A stretch of 64,000 bases of DNA from JAHEKO01 sp965212505 (GCA_965212505.1 OZ243123.1:2790001-2854000); one strand, 5' to 3'. Shown: positions 53,082-62,272, counted from the first letter of the stretch. A program made the numbers and translations. The notes: a model not told the origin generated them from the letters alone.

Positions 53082-54308
53082 ATGCCTGTCGATCGCATTC
53101 ACGACACCCTGAACGCCGAGCTCGATGCCCTCCGCTCCAGCGGATCGGCAAAAGGCGCGGAGAGCGTGGTGACCGCCGTCGTACCGGCGATCGGTGACCG
53201 CGGACCGCGGTTCCGGCTCGAAGGCGCCGGCGACCGAGAGTTCCTGCGCATGAACTCCAACAACTACCTCGGGATGTCGCTCCGGCACGAAGTGATCGAG
53301 GCCGAAGAGGCGGCCTCGCGGGAGTTCGGCGCCGGACCGGGCGCAGTGCGGTTCATCAGCGGCACCTACGCGCCGCACGTGGCACTCGAGCGCCGACTCG
53401 CCGAGTTCCACGGTCGCGAGGCGTGCATGATCTTCAGCTCCGCCTACGCCACGACTCTGGGAGTTCTGGCACCACTCCTGTCGAAGGAGTCGGCGGTAGT
53501 CAGCGACGACCTGAACCACAACTGCATCATCAACGCCATTCGACTGGCGCGCCCCAAGGCCAAGCGGATCTACAAGCACCTGCAGCTCGACGAGCTCGAT
53601 CGAGCGCTCGAAGAGGTGTCTGGCGAGTGCCGGCGCGCGGTGGTCGTCACCGACGGCATCTTCAGCATGCGCGGCGACCATGCTCCGCTGCCCGAGATTC
53701 TCGAGATCGTGCGCAAGTACGACGGCGCCTTCGAGGAAAACGCCCTCCTGATGGTCGACGACTCTCACGGTGTGGGCGCCTTCGGCGCAACCGGTCGCGG
53801 CACCGAGGAGCTCACCGGAGCCGACCCGTGCGACGTACTGGTGGCTACCCTCGGCAAGGCGCTCGGAGTCAACGGCGGCTACGTGGCGGCGAGCGCACCG
53901 ATCATCGAATACCTCCGAGAGAAGGCGCCGCTCTATATCTACTCCAATCCGATCACGCCCGCGGAGGCCGCCGCCGCGTTGAAGTCGCTGGAGATTCTCG
54001 ACAGCGAGACCGGACGCGGCCTGCTCGACCACCTCCGCGCCATGACCCTACGTTTCGAAGAGGGTCTCGAACGGCTCGGCCTGGAGACGATCCCCGGCGA
54101 GCACCCGGTGGTGCCCCTGATGGTGCGTGACACCGAGCGGACCTCGGCCCTGGTCACCCACCTCTTCGAACGCGGCATCCTCGCCACGGGCCTCAACTTC
54201 CCCGTGGTGCCAAAGGGCGACGAGGAGATTCGTTTCCAGGTGTCGGCCGATCACACCGCAGACGACATCGACGAAGTCCTCGCGGCCCTCGCGGGGTTCG
54301 ACAGCTAG
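53082..54308 (+). CDS. kbl: 2-amino-3-ketobutyrate coenzyme A ligase
   Basis: 408 residues, alpha-oxoamine synthase family. The PLP lysine is in VATLGKALGVNGGYVA; further marks are SNNYLGMS, GAVRFISGT, DDSHGVGAFG and YSNPITP. It splits 2-amino-3-oxobutyrate with CoA into glycine and acetyl-CoA. With the dehydrogenase upstream it completes threonine-to-glycine catabolism in one operon. Confidence 0.95.
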   Translation: MPVDRIHDTLNAELDALRSSGSAKGAESVVTAVVPAIGDRGPRFRLEGAGDREFLRMNSNNYLGMSLRHEVIEAEEAASREFGAGPGAVRFISGTYAPHVALERRLAEFHGREACMIFSSAYATTLGVLAPLLSKESAVVSDDLNHNCIINAIRLARPKAKRIYKHLQLDELDRALEEVSGECRRAVVVTDGIFSMRGDHAPLPEILEIVRKYDGAFEENALLMVDDSHGVGAFGATGRGTEELTGADPCDVLVATLGKALGVNGGYVAASAPIIEYLREKAPLYIYSNPITPAEAAAALKSLEILDSETGRGLLDHLRAMTLRFEEGLERLGLETIPGEHPVVPLMVRDTERTSALVTHLFERGILATGLNFPVVPKGDEEIRFQVSADHTADDIDEVLAALAGFDS

Positions 54309-54312
54309 AAGC

Positions 54313-55008
54313 CTACTCGGAGAGCGCGAAGTCCATCGCTGCGCGGGCGTGGAGCTCGGCGCTGTCGAAGACGGGTAGATCGACGTCCTCGGGTCCGATC
54401 AACAGGCCCACCTCGGTGCAGCCGAGGACCACCCCGTCGGCTCCTTGCGCCTGCTCCTCGCGGATCAGCTCGAGATAGCGCTCCTTCGAAGCCGGCGAGA
54501 TGATGCCTCGGCAGAGCTCCTCGTAGATGACGTCGTGGACGAGGGTGCGTCCCTCGTCTGAGGGGATCCGTGCCTCGATGCCGTGGCGCTCGGCGAGCCG
54601 GCCCCGGTAGAAGTCTTGCTCCATCGTGTAGCGGGTCGCGAGCAGCAGCGGACTCTTCGAAGCGGTCTCACGGATGCCGCCCGCGGTCGCGTCGGCGATG
54701 TGAATCAACGGAACGTCGACGGCCGCCTCCACCTCGTTCGCCATCTTGTGCATCGTGTTCGCGCAGATCACGATGCCCTCCGCACCGCCACGCTCGAGCC
54801 GCCGAGCGACGTCGACCATCCGTGCAGTCGCCGCATCCCAATCTCCGCTCGCCTGGAGCGCCGCGATGTCTGCAAAATCGAACGACCAGAGCAGAAGCTC
54901 TGCAGAGTGGAGCCCGCCCAACGCCTCGCGGGCCATCCGGTTGAGCAGCTGGTAGTAGATGACGGTGCTCTCCCAGCTGGTCCCTCCGATGAGGCCGAGG
55001 GTCTTCAC
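54313..55008 (-). CDS. Aspartate/glutamate racemase family protein
   Basis: 231 residues. The two catalytic Cys are present in GIVICANTMHKM and GVVLGCTEVGLLI; the N-terminal LGLIGGTSWESTVIYYQLLNR is typical of the aspartate/glutamate/hydantoin racemase superfamily (YgeA-like). It may make D-amino acids for peptidoglycan or degrade them. It converges with kbl (stop-to-stop gap of 4 bases). Confidence 0.93.
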   Translation of the reverse strand: MKTLGLIGGTSWESTVIYYQLLNRMAREALGGLHSAELLLWSFDFADIAALQASGDWDAATARMVDVARRLERGGAEGIVICANTMHKMANEVEAAVDVPLIHIADATAGGIRETASKSPLLLATRYTMEQDFYRGRLAERHGIEARIPSDEGRTLVHDVIYEELCRGIISPASKERYLELIREEQAQGADGVVLGCTEVGLLIGPEDVDLPVFDSAELHARAAMDFALSE

Positions 55009-55055
55009 GACGTGAACTCCAACATGGGAGCGAGTGTAACGAGACCGGCGCGACG

Positions 55056-56348
55056 CTACCGAGCGCCGGCAGCGACCAACGTCTCATCGGGCGCCGGCTC
55101 GAGGCGCTGGACGTAGACCGCCGCCTCTTTCCCAATCCCGGAGGGTCGCGACCAACTCGCGGAGCTGCCCGCCACTTCGACGGTGGTCACCGCCTCGCGA
55201 CCACTCGCCGTGTCGAGCCAACGCAGACGATACGAGCCCGGTTCGAGGCCGTTCAAGCCGAGCCGCCCCCGACCGTCGTCGGCGTAGGCGATGTAGCTGA
55301 CGCCCGGCTGCGCGAGCACGTAGCGCGTATCGCCGGCGGCCAGATCGTCGCGCGGCTCCATCCGGTGAAAGTCGGTCGACTCCATGAAGTCCACCAGTCG
55401 GCCGCAGTCTTCGAGGTCGCCCTTGGATGTAGTGGCGATGTCCATCTGGTACGCCATCACGTAGGCACCGCCCATCGCTGCCGCCCACGCCTTCTGCCGA
55501 GCCCGCTTGCCGGTTCCCCAGGCGTCGGCTTCGGCGAGATTCAGGTTGTAGCGAGCCTTCGCTTTGCGCCAAGCGGTGACGTTGCCACGATGCAGCTCGC
55601 CGGGGTCGCCAACGTTGAACTGAATGGCGTACTGGTCGAGGTTCGGATCGTCGGCAAACTCTTCGAAGTCGAGACCGTGCCACTTGTGGACCGCGATCGG
55701 GTGATCGTGATCGTCGGCCGCGCGGATCTCGGCGGCGATTTTCGAGACTCGCTTCCAGGTGTAGCGCTCCTGGTACTCCTCAGCAACGACCCAGATCAGG
55801 TGCTTGTGATGCTCGAAGCGATCCACCAGGGCGTTGATGAAGGTTTTCTCCTCGCCCTCCATCTCGTGGTGGGTGTGCCAAACCCGGGCGCTGTCGTCGT
55901 AAAAGATGAAGAAGATGACGATCCCGTTCCGATCCATCTCCTGGAACCAACCCTCCCACTGATCGAGGACCGCTTCGTTGAGACCGCGGGCAGCGTCGTG
56001 GCCGACGAACGGGTTGTGAGTCGCTTCGCCGTCACCGCCGTGCGACCGGACGGCCATCAGGTAGATCGAGTTCGCGCCGGTCTTTGAGAGCTTCTGGATC
56101 AGCTTCAGCTGATCGCCGTCGCGGGTACCGTCTTTGCGGAGCTTGCCTCGATAGAGGAAACCCTCCGGATCGCCCGGACCCGCCATGAAGAAGGGACCCC
56201 CCTCGTGGTAGCGGAACCAGCGTGGATTCGCCTCGTCGACGACGATCTGGCCTGGCAGGGGTTGCGCGAACGTTGCGGGGCCGACGAGTAGACAACCCGT
56301 CACAGCCACCAGTAGGAACGTCAGGAGCGAATTCTGGATCCTCTTCAT
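55056..56348 (-). CDS. Secreted TIM-barrel glycoside-hydrolase-like protein
   Basis: 430 residues. Signal peptide: LLTFLLVAVTGCLLVGPATFA. Residues about 40-340 resemble the DUF4038/apiosidase-like TIM barrels: VVDEANPRWFRYHEGGPFFMAGPGDPEGFLYRG, NSIYLMAVRSHGGDG, HLIWVVAEEYQER with a Glu pair on a strand end, and PIAVHKWHGLDF. A small beta domain (GSYRLRWLDTASGREA) closes it, as in GH5/GH140-like proteins. Substrate unknown. It is divergent from the PQQ-propeller gene. Confidence 0.8.
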   Translation of the reverse strand: MKRIQNSLLTFLLVAVTGCLLVGPATFAQPLPGQIVVDEANPRWFRYHEGGPFFMAGPGDPEGFLYRGKLRKDGTRDGDQLKLIQKLSKTGANSIYLMAVRSHGGDGEATHNPFVGHDAARGLNEAVLDQWEGWFQEMDRNGIVIFFIFYDDSARVWHTHHEMEGEEKTFINALVDRFEHHKHLIWVVAEEYQERYTWKRVSKIAAEIRAADDHDHPIAVHKWHGLDFEEFADDPNLDQYAIQFNVGDPGELHRGNVTAWRKAKARYNLNLAEADAWGTGKRARQKAWAAAMGGAYVMAYQMDIATTSKGDLEDCGRLVDFMESTDFHRMEPRDDLAAGDTRYVLAQPGVSYIAYADDGRGRLGLNGLEPGSYRLRWLDTASGREAVTTVEVAGSSASWSRPSGIGKEAAVYVQRLEPAPDETLVAAGAR

Positions 56349-56385
56349 GATTCGGCAAACCTATGGCCATACACGCATACGTGCA

Positions 56386-56399
56386 GTGACCTAGGTCAC
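56386..56399. promoter_or_regulatory. Perfect 14-bp palindrome in divergent promoter region
   Basis: GTGACCTAGGTCAC is self-complementary over its full length, 37 bases upstream of the glycosidase-like gene. It is a likely binding site for a dimeric regulator; the core resembles GNTR/MarR-size operators, but no factor can be named. Confidence 0.5.
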
Positions 56400-56449
56400 C
56401 GCACGGACAGTGGAATCACACACATTCCGCTGATAATCTCTGCCTTCTT

Positions 56450-56463
56450 TCGGCCTAGGCCGA
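56450..56463. promoter_or_regulatory. Second perfect 14-bp palindrome with the same CCTAGG core
   Basis: TCGGCCTAGGCCGA is self-complementary, 18 bases upstream of the ATG of the PQQ-propeller gene and next to its GAGGAG. It shares the CCTAGG centre with the site at 56386. On RNA it would be a hairpin just before the ribosome-binding site. Confidence 0.45.
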
Positions 56464-56481
56464 CCTTTCCGAGGAGCCCCG

Positions 56482-57879
56482 ATGTCCCCAAGTGCCCTAC
56501 TTCGAGGTTTGGCCGCTGGCCTGTCACTCGCCCTTCTGGTCGGAGCCTGCTCCAAGGAGCCCGCTACCGATTCCGCGCCGATCGCCGCCGGGGAGTGGCG
56601 CCAGTGGCGGGGCGAAAACACGCAGGGCGTTTCGAGCGTCACCGGCCTCCCCCGCCGCTGGTCGGGCGACAGCGCAAACGTGCGTTGGTCGACGAGAGTC
56701 CCCGGCATGAGCAATTCGTCGCCGATCGTCAGCGACGGCAAGGTCTTCGTGACCACCGCCTGGGGAAAGCGGAAGCTCAAGAAGTTTGGCCGCACCGAGC
56801 GGCTCAACCGTGCGCTCCTCGCCTACGACCTGGCCTCGGGAGAACTACTCTGGGAGACCGTCGTCTTCGAGAAAACCGGGCAGGAGAGACGCCATCACCT
56901 GAACACACCGGCGGCAGTCACCCCAACCGCCGACGGCGAGCGCATCTACGCCTACTTCGGCATGGGTCTCGCGGCGGTCGACTACGACGGCAACATCGTG
57001 TGGCAGACCGAGGTCGACCCGCACTACATCGAGCGCGCCCGCTACGGAGTGGTCAGTGCTCCGGTCGTGATCGGCGACGCAGTGGTCGTGGTTCGCGACG
57101 ACGAGTGGGGTGGCGACGAAGTCCAGGACATCAGCTGGCTCGCGGCCTATCACCGCAAGACCGGCGAGGAGCTCTGGCGGACAGAGAACGACGAGACCTG
57201 CTGTTCGTACACGACGCCGGTCGTGCGCCAAACCGCGAACGGACCCGAGCTGATCTTCCAGTCGACACCCTTCATCGCCGCCTACGACCCGACCTCGGGC
57301 GAGCGAATCTGGACCGCCGAGCACGAGTCTCGACAGGTCGTCCCCGGGCTGATCCTCTCCGGCGATCTGATGATCCAGCCCGGATCGGTACACCACCGAA
57401 GGATGGACGCTTGGCGTCTTTCGGGCTCCGGCACCGCGACCACCGCCGAACTCCTCTGGAGCAGCAATCGCACCTCGCCGAAGATCCCGTCGCCGGTCCT
57501 CGATGCCGGCAATATCGTGGTGCTGACCGACAACGGCATCATGGTCGCCTACGATCCGGAGACCGGTCAGCGCAAGTGGCAGCAGCGGATCGGCGGTAAC
57601 TACCGGGCCTCCCTGGTCGCCGGAGACGGCAAGATCTATGCGACCAGCGACAACTGTCAGACGTCGGTCGTGAGCTCGGAAGGCAAGACCCTGGCTCGCA
57701 ACGAAATCGAAGGCAACTGCGAGGCGACGCCGGCGATCACCGACGGCGCGATCGTGATCCGCACCGCCGACACGCTCTACTGCATCGAAGCGTTCGAGCG
57801 CCGTGATGGAGCCGGCGAGCGCAAAGGCAAGAAGAAGGGCAAGAAACGCCAGAAGAAGGCCGGCGAGCCTACGACCTAG
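56482..57879 (+). CDS. PQQ-like beta-propeller lipoprotein
   Basis: 465 residues with a signal peptide ending in lipobox LLVGAC. It is built of propeller blades: WRQWRGENTQGV, SSPIVSDGKVFVTTAWG, AYDLASGELLWETVV, AYDPTSGERIWTAEH, AYDPETGQRKWQQRIGG. Members of this family (outer membrane protein assembly-like or PQQ_2 repeat proteins) act as scaffolds; a bound PQQ enzyme is not implied. The last 25 residues are strongly basic (KGKKKGKKRQKK). It overlaps the convergent SGNH gene by 11 bases at the stops. Confidence 0.87.
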   Translation: MSPSALLRGLAAGLSLALLVGACSKEPATDSAPIAAGEWRQWRGENTQGVSSVTGLPRRWSGDSANVRWSTRVPGMSNSSPIVSDGKVFVTTAWGKRKLKKFGRTERLNRALLAYDLASGELLWETVVFEKTGQERRHHLNTPAAVTPTADGERIYAYFGMGLAAVDYDGNIVWQTEVDPHYIERARYGVVSAPVVIGDAVVVVRDDEWGGDEVQDISWLAAYHRKTGEELWRTENDETCCSYTTPVVRQTANGPELIFQSTPFIAAYDPTSGERIWTAEHESRQVVPGLILSGDLMIQPGSVHHRRMDAWRLSGSGTATTAELLWSSNRTSPKIPSPVLDAGNIVVLTDNGIMVAYDPETGQRKWQQRIGGNYRASLVAGDGKIYATSDNCQTSVVSSEGKTLARNEIEGNCEATPAITDGAIVIRTADTLYCIEAFERRDGAGERKGKKKGKKRQKKAGEPTT

Positions 57880-59074
57880 AGCCCAACGCGAGCGCGACGG
57901 CGTCGGCGATGGCCCGGTACCCGACCGCGTTCGGATGCTCGTCGTCCCACTCCGGATAGGGCGCTTCGCCGCGATCGAAGGCCGCTCGAAGCGCCTCGGT
58001 GGTGTCGACCCACTCGAAGCCCTCGTTCGAAAGGAAGCCTCGGAGCTCCGCGGCAAGCACCTGCTCGCGGTAGATCGCTTCCCAGAAGGTGTCGCCCATC
58101 ACCGCCTGTGTCTGGCGGACGACGCTGGCGTAGGCGACCTGCTTGCTGGGGATCAGCACGAGCGTCAACCCGACTCCTCGGGCGGTCAGCTCGTCTCGAA
58201 TCTCGATCAAGATGCGCTCGACGATGCGCTTCCCCTCCCGAATCCGCGGGTCCTCGAAGTCGACGCGCATCGCCAGCGCTTCCGGACGAAGGAAGACCGT
58301 CCGCTGGTTCGGCAGTTCGTCGAACGCCAGCCGGTGAGGCCGCGCGGCGGCAGCCTCGAAGGAGTCGCGGCGCTGGTTGTCCCAACGGTCCCCCGAGACG
58401 AGCGCCCTCAACTCGCGGGCCAGGCCGTAGAGCGCCGAGGACTCAGAGATGCGGGTGCGTAGCGAGCGCCGGTCGTGACTCTCCTCGCCGGCTACCTCTC
58501 CAGCGATCAAACGCGCCGCCCGCTCGGCGAGCGGCTCGTCGGCGTCTGCGGCGGCGATCGCAGCAGCCACCTCCGGCCCGGTCGATCGAAAGCGCTCGGC
58601 TCGCCCGCGCAACCAGACGTCTCGGTAGGTCTCGGAGAATTCGTTGCCGACGAAGAGGGCGATCACCACTTCCTCGGGCTCGAGCTCGAGTCCCCGCTCG
58701 ACCAGGAGCTGGTACTGCCACGGGCAGTAGCCGCCAAACGACATGTTGTAGACCGAACGACCGAGAGAGGCTTCCAGACGGCGCGGCCACGAGTCGCTCG
58801 GCGCGGCGGCATAGCCGTAGGTCATCGAGTCACCCACGGCGAGAATGTCGACCCGAGCCGGCACGGACGGGTTGCGGAAGCCGTTGGCGTCGTGGCCCGG
58901 AGCGTAGGCGGAGCCCCGGACCCGGAGCTCCGGGTCGTCGATCGCGATCCGATTCCACGGCGGCGACAGCAGATAGTCGATGCGCGGCGACAGCCGCGCG
59001 GCCACGAGCAGAGTCGCCTCGCAGAAGACCAACGCGAGGAGGGTCCCCAACGCCCGGAAGAGCCACCGCCGCAT
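57869..59074 (-). CDS. Membrane-anchored SGNH/GDSL hydrolase
   Basis: 401 residues from ATG 59074. One N-terminal helix (ALGTLLALVFCEATLLVAARL) anchors it. The SGNH block I is LAVGDSMTYGYAA (nucleophile Ser), block II/III lies in YNMSFGGYCPWQYQ, and the Asp-His pair is in WDDEHPNAVGYRAIADAV. Such enzymes deacetylate or acetylate surface polysaccharides (AlgX/AlgJ, DUF-type O-acetyl handling) or act as lipases. Given the polysaccharide cluster in this window, glycan O-acetyl turnover is a fair guess. Confidence 0.88.
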   Translation of the reverse strand: MRRWLFRALGTLLALVFCEATLLVAARLSPRIDYLLSPPWNRIAIDDPELRVRGSAYAPGHDANGFRNPSVPARVDILAVGDSMTYGYAAAPSDSWPRRLEASLGRSVYNMSFGGYCPWQYQLLVERGLELEPEEVVIALFVGNEFSETYRDVWLRGRAERFRSTGPEVAAAIAAADADEPLAERAARLIAGEVAGEESHDRRSLRTRISESSALYGLARELRALVSGDRWDNQRRDSFEAAAARPHRLAFDELPNQRTVFLRPEALAMRVDFEDPRIREGKRIVERILIEIRDELTARGVGLTLVLIPSKQVAYASVVRQTQAVMGDTFWEAIYREQVLAAELRGFLSNEGFEWVDTTEALRAAFDRGEAPYPEWDDEHPNAVGYRAIADAVALALGSRS

Positions 59075-59148
59075 GACCCGCCGATAGTGCCACGGTGCGA
59101 CGGACTCCACAGCGAAGGGTTGCACCGAGCCTTACGCTGTGTGCTCCG

Positions 59149-59631
59149 ATGGGGGCCGTAGCAAACACCGCGACCTTGAAGCAGGTCGCCAATCGTGGGG
59201 TGACTCTCTGTCGCAACGGCGAGTGGGACGAGGGACTGCAGGTCTTGGGGTGGGTGGCCGAGCGCTCCTCCTCCAAAGACGATCTGCCCAGCCTGTTCTA
59301 TTCGTACCTCGGCTACGGCATCGCCTGGCGCCAACGCAAGCCGCATGAAGGCCTGCTCCTCTGTGAGCACGCTGTGCAGACCGAGTTCTTCCAACCGGAG
59401 AACTACATCAACCTCGCCCGCACCCACCTCCTCGCGGGTCGCAGGATGAGTGCTCTGCGCGCGATCGAGCAAGGGCTGCGAGTCGACCCCGAGGACAAGC
59501 GTCTGCACGACCTGATCGAGCGGATCGAGCTACGGCGCCATCCGGTGCTGTCGTTTCTGCCGCGCTCCAATCCGGTCAACTACGCCCTCGGCTACGTCCG
59601 GCACCACACCATCAAGATGCTCGCAAAGTAG
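59149..59631 (+). CDS. Small TPR protein
   Basis: 160 residues from ATG 59149. Two to three tetratricopeptide-type helix pairs are visible (RGVTLCRNGEWDEGLQVL, FYSYLGYGIAWRQRKPHEGLLL, YINLARTHLLAGRRMSALRAI, GLRVDPEDKRL). No signal peptide or helix, so probably cytoplasmic. It is divergent from the SGNH gene and converges with the DUF6498 gene. Partner unknown. Confidence 0.8.
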   Translation: MGAVANTATLKQVANRGVTLCRNGEWDEGLQVLGWVAERSSSKDDLPSLFYSYLGYGIAWRQRKPHEGLLLCEHAVQTEFFQPENYINLARTHLLAGRRMSALRAIEQGLRVDPEDKRLHDLIERIELRRHPVLSFLPRSNPVNYALGYVRHHTIKMLAK

Positions 59632-59658
59632 CCTCGCGTCTGGCCGCCACGGTCGGCT

Positions 59659-60429
59659 TCAGGTGAGCGGCTCTTCCCACGACTCGCGTTCCCGGCGCTC
59701 CTTCTCGAGCCCGTCCGCATAGTGACGTTCGAACTCGGCGGCCTTGTCCCGCCCGCCGAGAGCACGGATCGGCGCACTGAGACAGCCGGGCGGCCCTTCG
59801 TCAGCCTGCCGACCGCCACCGAGCATCGCCGTGAAGTCGGTCAGCGTCTTGAACACGGCGAAGACCACGAAGAGTGCCATCGGACCGCGGAAGACGGCCA
59901 TAGCCCACATGCCGAAGATGATCGTCACGTGCACGACAATCACGCGACCGAGCAGCCGATCGGCAAGCCGTTTGACCCAATAGAAGCGCCGCTCGCCGAT
60001 CCCGATCAGGTCGTAGGCGAAGCCGATGCCCAGGAAGAGGGCCACCACCGCCAGCCCGCCCAGGAGGGACGCGGTATCGATCCCACCCGCGCCCGGGTGC
60101 ATCTCCGGAATCGCCAGGAAGAGGATCAGCGAGAGGAACAGCCCGTGCGCACCACCGAAGACCAGAGCGACGGCCAAAAACGAGCCCAGAAAGGTCGACG
60201 TCCCTCGCATCGGCTTGCGGCCCTTCTGCAGGCTCGCCTCCCAATGCCCCTTCTTGCGCGTCGCTCGCCGATGCAGCCAGATGCGCATCGCTACGAGCAG
60301 GGTCAGCAGCACGTTCTCGCACCAGTAGAGCGCCAGGGCCGTGGAGGCGCTCCAGTCGTTGACAAAGACGCCAAACGCCGGCACCGAGTTGACGCCGAGA
60401 ACCTGCAGTAGACGAAGAGCGCGGCCCAC
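59659..60429 (-). CDS. DUF6498 membrane protein
   Basis: 256 residues with about six membrane helices (VNSVPAFGVFVNDWSAS, ALALYWCENVLLTLLVAM, FLGSFLAVALVFGGAHGLFLSLI, LLGGLAVVALFLGIGFAYDLI, VIVVHVTIIFGMWAMAVF, MALFVVFAVFKTLTDF). The Trp-Ser-x-Tyr-Trp-Glu-Asn type motif near residue 37 (LYWCEN) is typical of DUF6498. No function is known for the family. It lies 15 bases after the cyclophilin gene on the same strand. Confidence 0.82.
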   Translation of the reverse strand: MGRALRLLQVLGVNSVPAFGVFVNDWSASTALALYWCENVLLTLLVAMRIWLHRRATRKKGHWEASLQKGRKPMRGTSTFLGSFLAVALVFGGAHGLFLSLILFLAIPEMHPGAGGIDTASLLGGLAVVALFLGIGFAYDLIGIGERRFYWVKRLADRLLGRVIVVHVTIIFGMWAMAVFRGPMALFVVFAVFKTLTDFTAMLGGGRQADEGPPGCLSAPIRALGGRDKAAEFERHYADGLEKERRERESWEEPLT

Positions 60430-60444
60430 GACAACTCCCCGAAA

Positions 60445-61368
60445 TCAGCGCGAAACGGAGCGGACCGGCAGTGGGACGTTGCAGAGTCCGATGCGGCCGG
60501 TCGAGTGTGCAAACCAGCTCTCGGTCCGGGTTCGACGCGCTGCGATCAAGTCACGAAACGTCTGCGTATCGGTGCGAAGGGTCTCCAATTGGGCGCGCTC
60601 GCTTTTGGGTAGCTCGCTCCCCAACCGAATCGACTCGATCGCTACATGCTCCCCCGGGTCTTCGTAGAATCCCAGCCCGCCGGTGCCGCGCGGCAGCGTC
60701 GAGAGGTGTTCCATCCCCTGAACAACCCGGCCGACCAGAGTGACGTTGCGATCGAGATGTCGCGGCGAGTGGCCGATGACGACGTAGAGCTCTGCACCGC
60801 TTCCAGAGCTCGGGGAGACGTCGCGGCCGACGCCCAGCATGCCGTAGCAGTGGGCCGGCCACATCCGCTGGGTCGCGTTGTCGACTCCGACGGGAAGTCC
60901 GTGCGCGAAGCCGACGTCGGACGCGTACGCGTCGGGATCGTCGAGCCGGGTCAACAGGCCGGATCCGGCCAGTGCTAGGTCGAACTCCGGCTCGAGCGCC
61001 GACTCGGCAGTGCGAATCGGCCGACGCGCCTCCCCCTCCGCCGCCGGGTCGCCCCACTGGACGACGTAGTTCTCCTGCGAGCGTGTGATCGCAAGCCCGT
61101 CGAAGAAGCGCTCACGCACCAACTTCTGGATGTTCTCGACGTGCCGCGGCGCAAAGTCCGGCGCGAGCTCCATGACGATGCGACCGCCCGCAATCTGAAG
61201 GTAGAGCGTCAGGCTTGGATCGATCGCGCGCCAGTCGGAGGCCTCGGACGCCTCGAGTACCGAGCCCATCGTCAGAGGCGGCTGCGCCTCTTCAGACTTC
61301 GCCACGACCGCCGCGAGCAGTCCTACGATCAGCATGCCACCGGCCAGCCTACGACTCCGCGTCACCAC
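60445..61368 (-). CDS. Secreted cyclophilin-type peptidyl-prolyl isomerase
   Basis: 307 residues. A signal-like helix (GGMLIVGLLAAVVA) is followed by a cyclophilin fold: GGRIVMELAPDFAPRHVENIQKLVRERFFDGLAITRSQENYVVQWGDP, then a 60-residue insert and VVIGHSPRHLDRNVTLVGRVVQGMEHL. The insert (about residues 110-200) makes it longer than PpiA-type enzymes. The family's usual catalytic Arg (RxxxxF) is not clearly conserved, so activity is uncertain. It would help folding in the periplasm. Confidence 0.85.
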   Translation of the reverse strand: MVTRSRRLAGGMLIVGLLAAVVAKSEEAQPPLTMGSVLEASEASDWRAIDPSLTLYLQIAGGRIVMELAPDFAPRHVENIQKLVRERFFDGLAITRSQENYVVQWGDPAAEGEARRPIRTAESALEPEFDLALAGSGLLTRLDDPDAYASDVGFAHGLPVGVDNATQRMWPAHCYGMLGVGRDVSPSSGSGAELYVVIGHSPRHLDRNVTLVGRVVQGMEHLSTLPRGTGGLGFYEDPGEHVAIESIRLGSELPKSERAQLETLRTDTQTFRDLIAARRTRTESWFAHSTGRIGLCNVPLPVRSVSR

Positions 61369-62272
61369 CGTCTCCTTTCAGGAAGGTCCCCTCGTCGAGC
61401 TCCGCAAACGCCTGCCGCAGCTCCTCCTGCGTGTTCATCACGATCGGACCGTGCCAGGCGACGGGCTCCTCGAGCGGCTTGCCCGACACCAACAGGAATC
61501 GGATGCCTTCCTCCCCCGCCTGAACGGTGACCTCGTCGCCGCTGTCGAACAGGATCAGCGACCGGTTGTCGGCCTCGTCGGTGAGTGCCGTATCCCTCCC
61601 GCCGACCCCCTCGGTCGGAACCGCGAGCGGCTCCGACGCGTTGCTGAACCGGCCCGAGCCGGCGAAGACGTAGGCGAAGGCGTGCCGAGTCATCTCGATC
61701 GTGAGCGTCCGCCGCCGCCCCGGCGGCACGAAGACGTCCAGATACTGCGGATCGCCAGCAATGCCGTCGACCGGCCCCGAGGCGCCGAATGCGTCGCCAC
61801 AGATCACGCGCACCTGGGTGCCGTCGTCATCGGTCACCTCGGGAATGTCGAGCGAACCGATCTCCTGGTACCTTGGCGCGGTCATCTTGAGCGACTGCGG
61901 CAGGTTCGCCCACAGCTGAAAGCCGTGCATGCGTCCGGCGCCGTCGCCCCGCGGCATCTCCTGGTGAATGATGCCGCTGCCCGCGGTCATCCACTGGACG
62001 TCTCCGGCGCCGAGGCTCCCCTCGTTGCCGAGGCTGTCGGCGTGATCGACGTTGCCGGCGAGTACGTAGGTGATCGTCTCGATGCCCCGATGCGGATGCC
62101 ACGGGAAGCCCGCCTCGAAGTCCTCCGGGTTTTCGTTCCGGAAATCGTCGAGCAGCAGGAACGGATCGAAGTCGGACGTGTTGCCGAAGCCGAAGGCTCG
62201 CTGGAGGCGGACCCCGGCCCCTTCGATCGTGGGTTTGGCCTTGATCAGGCGCTTGATCGGACGAATCGACAC
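61349..62272 (-). CDS. Pirin family bicupin
   Basis: 307 residues from GTG 62272, with AGGAGG at ideal spacing. N-terminal metal-binding cupin residues lie in WHPHRGIETITYVLAG (two His) plus later His and Glu in NVDHADS and IIHQEMP; the C-terminal cupin lacks them, as in pirins. Pirins act as quercetinase-like dioxygenases or regulate metabolic enzymes; the substrate is unknown. It overlaps the start of the cyclophilin gene by 20 bases. Confidence 0.92.
   Translation of the reverse strand: MSIRPIKRLIKAKPTIEGAGVRLQRAFGFGNTSDFDPFLLLDDFRNENPEDFEAGFPWHPHRGIETITYVLAGNVDHADSLGNEGSLGAGDVQWMTAGSGIIHQEMPRGDGAGRMHGFQLWANLPQSLKMTAPRYQEIGSLDIPEVTDDDGTQVRVICGDAFGASGPVDGIAGDPQYLDVFVPPGRRRTLTIEMTRHAFAYVFAGSGRFSNASEPLAVPTEGVGGRDTALTDEADNRSLILFDSGDEVTVQAGEEGIRFLLVSGKPLEEPVAWHGPIVMNTQEELRQAFAELDEGTFLKGDGGDAES

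Noticed and set aside
52052..53098. N-terminal extension of PdxH by about 350 residues
   Set aside because: It is the antisense frame of the threonine dehydrogenase. PdxH's own conserved start and length fit ATG 52051.
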